10,456 bases of DNA. Source: Candidatus Colwellbacteria bacterium GWA2_46_10. GTDB taxonomy: Bacteria; Patescibacteriota; Minisyncoccia; UBA6257; Colwellbacteraceae. Location: positions 8,703-19,158 of the forward strand of contig MHIS01000017.1 in NCBI GenBank assembly GCA_001817635.1. Reading direction: 5' to 3'. The notes beneath the pieces are model-generated. The model saw only the letters and a program-made list of their open reading frames with translations. It was not told where the DNA came from and searched no databases. Positions 7,235 through 10,456 of this stretch are shown here, piece after piece (position 1 is the first letter of the stretch; the number at the start of each line of letters is the position of its first letter). A program made the translations under genes and the position numbers.

Positions 7235-7285
7235 TGACTTTCGCTCTTTTGAGCTCATCAGCGCAGAAACACATCTACGGAGTCA
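7235..7285 (-). ncRNA. Type III hammerhead self-cleaving ribozyme
   Basis: Every element is present on the minus strand. Stem III is TGAC (7285-7282) with GTCA (7238-7235), plus the U-A pair 7281/7239. The cleavage triplet is C-U-C, with the cut expected between 7280 and 7279. Stem I is CGTAGA (7279-7274) with TCTGCG (7267-7262), six pairs including one U-G. Core CTGATGA is 7261-7255, stem II GCTC-AAAA-GAGC is 7254-7243, and the second core GAAA is 7242-7239. Stem III is open and stems I and II are closed, so this is type III. The stem I loop UGUGUU closely resembles UGUGCUU of the satellite tobacco ringspot virus hammerhead, where it makes the loop-loop contact with stem II that speeds cleavage. 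Cleavage should leave a 2',3'-cyclic phosphate on the upstream RNA. Activity is predicted, not shown. Confidence 0.93.
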
Positions 7286-7631
7286 GGGGGAGGAAGATCC
7301 ACCACCGACCAAGAATGGTCTTGGGGGGGGTGAATCTTCCAGAAAGGAACGGGGGGGTACGAGAGAGGGGTGCCCTGTGCGCATGCAGTTTCATACCTGC
7401 GGTGATCACGGAGTCCAGAAATGGTCTCTGGTCGTCCGCTATCTGCGACACTTGCTTCCGGCCATAGCCGGGGGCACCCCTCTCGTACTGGTCAGGCGGC
7501 GTACTACCGATGCGCCACCTGTCCGTCGGGAAGCGATTTCCGAAGCCCGATGGGTTACGGAAACCGCCTGGGTAAGGCCAGAGGGCGCATCATGGCGCCC
7601 CTCCTTTCGTACGCCTTTGTTCCGATCGGAT
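7280..7631 (-). ncRNA. Unclassified large structured RNA, 3' end set by hammerhead cleavage
   Basis: This is about 350 nt of non-coding, GC-rich sequence with many complementary segments, read on the same strand as the ribozyme. Arms by plus coordinates: 7292-7298 with 7334-7340, extended inward by 7300-7306 with 7326-7332 and capped by 7307-7311/7316-7320; 7357-7375 with 7472-7488, a 17-bp stem with a 2-nt bulge, enclosing hairpins 7410-7438 and 7458-7471; 7523-7530 with 7546-7553; 7493-7499 with 7564-7570; 7509-7516 with 7584-7591; 7498-7504 with 7609-7615. Several of these cross, implying pseudoknots or alternative folds. I found no RNase P CR-I/CR-V, tmRNA, SRP or 6S signature. Long frames cross it in more than one frame but encode nothing recognisable. 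The start (about 7631) is inferred from the promoter and the end (7280) from the ribozyme. Confidence 0.7.
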
Positions 7632-7637
7632 TAGATA

Positions 7638-7665
7638 AAGATATACTAGTTTTAGTCCGTGTCAA
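7638..7665 (-). promoter_or_regulatory. Probable promoter of the structured RNA
   Basis: A perfect TTGACA lies on the minus strand at 7665-7660, with TATCTT 16 bases on at 7643-7638 (an overlapping TATATC is at 7645-7640). Transcription would start near 7631, directly before the first complementary arms. The -35 matches that of the csp promoter exactly. The -10 is only a fair match. Confidence 0.55.
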
Positions 7666-7710
7666 GACTCCATATCGTAGACTTAACAAGCTCCCTCTTG
7701 GAGGTTCATA

Positions 7711-7719
7711 TGATACAAT
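7711..7719 (+). promoter_or_regulatory. Extended -10 before the membrane-protein pair
   Basis: TGATACAAT fits an extended -10 (TGn-TACAAT) ending 15 bases before the ATG at 7735. No good -35 is seen at 16-18 bases, which extended -10 promoters can do without. A small hairpin CTCC-CTCTT-GGAG (7691-7704) lies just upstream. Confidence 0.4.
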
Positions 7720-7734
7720 CACGAGATAGTAGTT

Positions 7735-8208
7735 ATGTTGGAGATCTTACTTAGCAAGCCCGTTCTAATTGGACTTCACCTTGCTTTTGCGATTATAGGG
7801 ATAGATGCCTTTCTTTGGCTTTTGGGTGAGATCAAAAATGATTCCTGGAGAAAAGCTCGATTATATTGGAGCGCTATCGTCGGTGTTACGGCCTTTATTC
7901 TAAGTTGGCTCTCGGGTGGTTATTACTACGTCAAATACTACGGAGGTTTAGTGAAACCCATAATTCAGAAGGGTCTGGCTCCGTGGGCTCACAATATTAT
8001 TATGGAAACCAAGGAGCATATCTTCTTATTTATCATTCCCCTAGCTCTTACTGCATTATTCATTACCTTTCTCGATAAAGAAGAGTTTGAAAAGTTAAAC
8101 ATAAAGTGGGTCTCTATGATTTTGGTGGTATTGATAGTGGGATTGGGGTTAGTGATAGGCGCCATGGGATTTACGATCTCTGCCGCGGCTCGCTGGGGAG
8201 TACAATAA
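7735..8208 (+). CDS. Small four-helix membrane protein, family not recognised
   Basis: The 157-residue protein has four hydrophobic segments at about 8-31, 43-64, 96-113 and 125-149, with a longer loop between helices 2 and 3. Histidines fall in positions that could bind a metal or haem: His15 inside helix 1 (GLHLAFAIIGID), His86 (PWAHN) and His95 (KEHIF) at the start of helix 3. The aromatic run GGYYYVKYYGG near 61-71 is notable. No signal peptidase site is evident. I do not recognise the family. The next gene starts four bases downstream and encodes another histidine-containing membrane protein, so the two probably form a complex; redox or metal handling is a guess from the histidines. The ATG at 7735 is chosen because helix 1 starts soon after it and an extended -10 lies upstream. 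Confidence 0.75.
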   Translation: MLEILLSKPVLIGLHLAFAIIGIDAFLWLLGEIKNDSWRKARLYWSAIVGVTAFILSWLSGGYYYVKYYGGLVKPIIQKGLAPWAHNIIMETKEHIFLFIIPLALTALFITFLDKEEFEKLNIKWVSMILVVLIVGLGLVIGAMGFTISAAARWGVQ

Positions 8209-8212
8209 ACTT

Positions 8213-8533
8213 ATGAATAAACCAAAACTTATATATTCATCTGCCGTCGCTTCGTCTTTAGCCATTGTTTTCGTAGCGGCAATCACTATTGTTGCGGAAC
8301 TCCAGGTTCCCTTAAAAGATTGGCTAAAATCTCTCTCTGGGCACCACTGGGTATCTAAGGGGATCTTGTCCTTCCTGCTTTATGTTGTCGCCGTTTTTGT
8401 AATGTATGCCGTTACAAAAAATGTTGATCGCAAAAAAACAAAGGGGGCTCTGTGGGTTACCATTATAACGACTATCTTGGGTTCTCTCGCGTTATTAACT
8501 TTCTTCACGGGACACCACCTAGGGTGGTACTAA
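8213..8533 (+). CDS. Small three-helix membrane protein with two His-His pairs
   Basis: The 106-residue protein has membrane segments at about 10-29, 49-68 and 79-99. It carries two His-His pairs: SGHHWVSKG (His44-His45) just before helix 2 and FTGHHLGWY (His101-His102) at the very C-terminus. If helix 1 starts inside, the topology puts both pairs on the same, outer side of the membrane, after helix 1 and after helix 3. That symmetry is what a metal or haem site would show, but no known motif is matched. It follows the preceding membrane-protein gene by four bases with no Shine-Dalgarno sequence, consistent with one operon and perhaps one complex. It is convergent with the methyltransferase gene beyond it; no convincing terminator lies in the 34-base gap. 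Confidence 0.72.
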   Translation: MNKPKLIYSSAVASSLAIVFVAAITIVAELQVPLKDWLKSLSGHHWVSKGILSFLLYVVAVFVMYAVTKNVDRKKTKGALWVTIITTILGSLALLTFFTGHHLGWY

Positions 8534-8567
8534 ATCCTCCCTAATAGCCGACGTTAGAACCTATTTT

Positions 8568-9431
8568 CTAATTATTTCGCTTACCAAATACGTAGAGTAT
8601 GTAACTTAGGGCATCGTTTTTATATCCCTCAATGAATATTTTCTCGGATCCAGTAGCATTATTGGATTTCTGTCTCAGCTCCCAATAAGGCAGGGTCATA
8701 TCCGCCAAATCTAGGGTCTCCGTAGCTAACCACCCCTCTTTCCTAGCCGCAGCAATGTAATCCTGCTCTAGATGAATATCCGTCAGGTAATATTCATCTA
8801 GAGCCTTCTTGATGCGTTTACCATCTTTGTGCAAACCAGCCCTACTGGTCCACGCAATTATAACTACCTTCGATTTTGGTATAGTTACTCTTGAAAATTC
8901 TTTAAACATCACCTGTAAATCTTTCCGTGACACATGCTCAGTGCTCTCACAAGCCCACACTACGTCGAATGTATGGCTCGATACGTTTTCTAGATTAAGC
9001 ATATTGCCTTGATAGAACTTAACGGTCTTGGAAACCCCGTATTCTTCGGCAACATGGTTTGCAAAGTCTTTCTGCTTTTCAGAAAGCGTATAGCCATCTA
9101 TCTTACAGCCAGATTCTTTATTGATTAAAATTGCTGACCCTCCCGCTCCACAACCTGCATCTAATATATATCCACCGCTCAAGATTTTGCCTATGTGTTT
9201 TGTGGCGAAGACTACCAAATCTTTTTCTAGATCGTGTAGGCAGTAAAGTAAATCGCTTTCCTTGAACCCATCCTTCTGAAATCGACTAGTATCCTTACCA
9301 GGCAGGACAACACCACTATGGTTGAGAAGGATGTGATCCTTCTCTGCTAGTTTGCTGTTTAGACCCTCAACGGTCTTCTTATCGTAAACAGTTGCAAGCT
9401 GGTCAAGATATCGCTTATCGAATACCCTCAT
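8568..9431 (-). CDS. CFA-synthase/tocopherol-MT-like SAM-dependent methyltransferase
   Basis: The 287-residue protein is soluble. SAM motif I is ILDAGCGAGGSA at 89-100, followed by the acidic post-strand 2 motif GYTLSEKQ (113-120), GNML at 142-145 and DVVWACESTEHV at 156-167. The ESTEH-type motif and TLSxxQ resemble the cyclopropane-fatty-acid synthase, gamma-tocopherol and geranyl-diphosphate C-methyltransferase group, whose members methylate lipids or isoprenoids. The C-terminal YWELRQKS near 249-256 is also reminiscent of that group. The N-terminal 80 residues (with ILLNHSGVVLPG) would form the substrate lid. It is shorter than CFA synthases and lacks their N-terminal domain, so a small lipid-like or polyketide substrate seems more likely than phospholipid. 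The exact substrate is unknown. The gene is monocistronic as far as visible, with an inverted repeat 16 bases upstream of its ATG. Confidence 0.82.
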   Translation of the reverse strand: MRVFDKRYLDQLATVYDKKTVEGLNSKLAEKDHILLNHSGVVLPGKDTSRFQKDGFKESDLLYCLHDLEKDLVVFATKHIGKILSGGYILDAGCGAGGSAILINKESGCKIDGYTLSEKQKDFANHVAEEYGVSKTVKFYQGNMLNLENVSSHTFDVVWACESTEHVSRKDLQVMFKEFSRVTIPKSKVVIIAWTSRAGLHKDGKRIKKALDEYYLTDIHLEQDYIAAARKEGWLATETLDLADMTLPYWELRQKSNNATGSEKIFIEGYKNDALSYILYVFGKRNN

Positions 9432-9446
9432 GCTGAAAATCTTACC

Positions 9447-9467
9447 ACAAGGTAATTATTCCCTTGT
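9447..9467. repeat. Inverted repeat upstream of the CFA-like methyltransferase gene
   Basis: ACAAGG (9447-9452) and CCTTGT (9462-9467) are perfect inverted repeats around a 9-base AT-rich centre. They lie 16 bases before the ATG on the minus strand, where an operator or a leader hairpin could act. Six base pairs is too short to be sure. Confidence 0.3.
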
Positions 9468-9539
9468 TGGCTCCCTCTATTGGACACGTTTAGAACTCTG
9501 GATTGGGTGGGTATAAAAGGGGGATTTGGGGAAAATATT

Positions 9540-9615
9540 GATATTTGCGACCTCATGAACGAAACGAGTCCCGACCCAGCGAACTGAGTTATGGCTCGTA
9601 TTCGCAGGCAGGGGC
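9540..9615. other. Intergenic segment with nested inverted repeats
   Basis: The gap 9432-9648 has no gene. Inside it, TGCGA near 9547 pairs with TCGCA near 9601, and ACGAG near 9564 pairs with CTCGT near 9595, making a nested two-stem hairpin of about 60 bases. Purine-rich GGGTGGGTATAAAAGGGGGATTTGGGG-type sequence precedes it. It could be the terminator region of the neighbouring minus-strand gene or a small RNA. Neither is established. Confidence 0.25.
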
Positions 9616-9648
9616 CTTAGTTGTATAGGTTCAGGCGAGCGTAAGTAG

Positions 9649-10456
9649 CTACGCGTGCCCAACACCTAGAAGGTACGTCAGCGCGTCAGAAGCGCTGTAT
9701 GAATCGTTCTCTTTGGTCATCAACCTCCGCAGGAAGCTGACATCGTCGCCGAGGGTAACGATTGCAGGTTCTCCTGGATTACCAAGCGCCGCAGTGGTGA
9801 GCAAGCCGTTACACAGACAGCGAACCTCCTGTGTGTCCTCGACTACGCCACCCTTGCGTCCATAGTGCTTCACCGGCTCCGCAGGACAGCGGTATTCAAT
9901 TTCACCGTCATGGCGCACATGTGGAGTCACGAGTCCGCTCACGTCGCAGGTCCGTCTGCGACTTTCATAGACACCCTCGTCTGACAATGTTCCCCCTAGG
10001 TTCACCACCTTGAATGGAAATCCTGTCGGCGAGGCAATTGGATTCGTGTGTACACGTAACTCACCGCGGAATCCCAGCCTTCGCACCTCTCGCTTGATCG
10101 AGTCGTCCATTCCAGACTCCTCACACAGAGCGAAGATCGATCCGGCTTGAATGCCAGTTGCGCCGAGCGTCTGCGCCCTCTTAAGCCCTTCGGGAGACGC
10201 AAACGACCCTCCAATCCAGAACGGCAACCCAAGATCAACCATCTCGCCGAAGTCCACTTCATCCTTGGGCCCATAGATCGGCTCAGCTCTGGGGTCTTCC
10301 CCTCGTACCCGAGGTGGAGCGTTATGCCCCCCAGCAGACGGCGCTTCAACTATGAAGCCCTCGACGCTTCCCGATGCCCTTCTGAGAAACATCTTCGCCA
10401 AGGTATGCAACGAAACGATCGGTAGGAACGCCGGCCGATTCATCTCGGGCAATCTC
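9649..10456 (-). CDS. Nitronate monooxygenase-like FMN enzyme (2-nitropropane dioxygenase family), N-terminus outside window
   Basis: The frame stays open to the right edge, so the true start lies outside; about 268 residues are visible, ending in GVGHA and TAG. Counting from a TTG at 10452, EAPSAGGH at 36-43 carries the family histidine, thought to be the catalytic base. WIGGSFASPEGL (79-90) and ATGIQAGSIFALCEESG (98-114) form the FMN-phosphate binding part of the TIM barrel. Family members oxidise alkyl nitronates or act as related flavin enzymes. The C-terminal third carries several cysteines (RTCDVSGLVTPH, YRCPAEP, RCLCNGLLT) that could bind a metal or Fe-S cluster; I do not know this extension from the canonical enzyme. 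The base composition is visibly more GC-rich than the rest of the window, suggesting recent acquisition or a chromosomal region of different origin. Confidence 0.85.
   Translation of the reverse strand, partial: RLPEMNRPAFLPIVSLHTLAKMFLRRASGSVEGFIVEAPSAGGHNAPPRVRGEDPRAEPIYGPKDEVDFGEMVDLGLPFWIGGSFASPEGLKRAQTLGATGIQAGSIFALCEESGMDDSIKREVRRLGFRGELRVHTNPIASPTGFPFKVVNLGGTLSDEGVYESRRRTCDVSGLVTPHVRHDGEIEYRCPAEPVKHYGRKGGVVEDTQEVRCLCNGLLTTAALGNPGEPAIVTLGDDVSFLRRLMTKENDSYSASDALTYLLGVGHA

Noticed and set aside
7472..7500. AGTACGAGAGG on the minus strand, as in the 23S rRNA sarcin-ricin loop
   Set aside because: Only an 11-base match, with no flanking 23S sequence; it is one arm of the 17-bp stem of the structured RNA.
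7235..7631. Structured block as RNase P RNA or tmRNA
   Set aside because: AAACCGCC followed by GGTAAGG on the plus strand looks faintly like RNase P, but the obligatory GAGGAAAGTCC and ACAGAA-GGCTTA elements are absent on both strands. tmRNA's tRNA-like ends and tag frame are also missing.
7235..7665. Viroid-like or retrozyme element producing circular RNA from two hammerheads
   Set aside because: Only one hammerhead is present; no second CUGAUGA core is seen on either strand near the other end, and the fold is branched rather than rod-like.
7038..7729. Several plus-strand open frames (up to about 198 codons) across the csp leader and the structured RNA region
   Set aside because: The frames overlap one another, encode low-complexity or patternless peptides, start inside csp on the opposite strand, and are explained by GC-rich folded RNA with few stops.
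8534..8571. Terminator between the second membrane-protein gene and the convergent methyltransferase
   Set aside because: Only a 5-bp AT-rich stem (TTAGA/TCTAA), overlapping the stop codon, with no GC core.
9540..9580. Second hammerhead suggested by GAACGAAACGAGTC
   Set aside because: There is no CUGANGA core at the required position and stems II and III cannot be formed.
2..10456. UGA recoding, because no gene in the window ends with TGA
   Set aside because: All genes are full length under the standard code with tryptophan as TGG and no in-frame TGA; eleven stops are too few to infer recoding.

Overview
This window looks like chromosomal DNA from an uncultivated bacterium, most likely of the Candidate Phyla Radiation (Patescibacteria). 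The reasons are inferential: short, tightly packed genes of bacterial type, start codons almost without Shine-Dalgarno sequences, tRNAs without an encoded CCA, a MurF-type ligase with its own membrane anchor, and several small membrane proteins of no familiar family. The standard genetic code fits every gene. All eleven stop codons are TAA or TAG.

Layout, left to right. (1) The 3' part of an S1-domain RNA-binding protein gene (2-715) overlaps a complete ftsH (696-2537). (2) A promoter and two tRNA genes follow, tRNA-Ile(UAU) and tRNA-Val(UAC), abutting a convergent membrane-anchored methyltransferase gene. (3) A three-gene set with gaps of 3-4 bases (3462-6822) encodes an alpha/beta hydrolase, a MurF-like Mur ligase and a D-Ala-D-Ala ligase. 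The last two form a peptidoglycan-precursor module that makes D-Ala-D-Ala and adds it to the UDP-MurNAc-peptide. (4) A strong bidirectional terminator separates ddl from a convergent cold-shock protein gene, which has its own TTGACA promoter and a short structured leader. (5) A non-coding block of about 400 bases (7235-7665) lies upstream of the csp promoter on the same (minus) strand. (6) Two adjacent small membrane-protein genes (7735-8533) face a CFA-synthase-like methyltransferase gene. (7) The right end is a visibly more GC-rich segment with the 3' part of a nitronate monooxygenase-like gene, running off the window.

The main discovery is in block 5. The minus strand carries a complete type III hammerhead ribozyme (7235-7285): the CUGAUGA and GAAA core elements, all three stems, a legal CUC cleavage triplet, and a stem I loop (UGUGUU) closely resembling that of the satellite tobacco ringspot virus hammerhead. 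Upstream on the same strand is a roughly 350-nt, heavily base-paired, apparently non-coding RNA region, preceded by its own perfect TTGACA -35 box. The ribozyme sits where the 3' end of that RNA would be and just before the csp promoter. I could not match this RNA to RNase P RNA, tmRNA, 6S, SRP RNA or a known riboswitch. It is a candidate new structured RNA whose 3' end is made by hammerhead self-cleavage.
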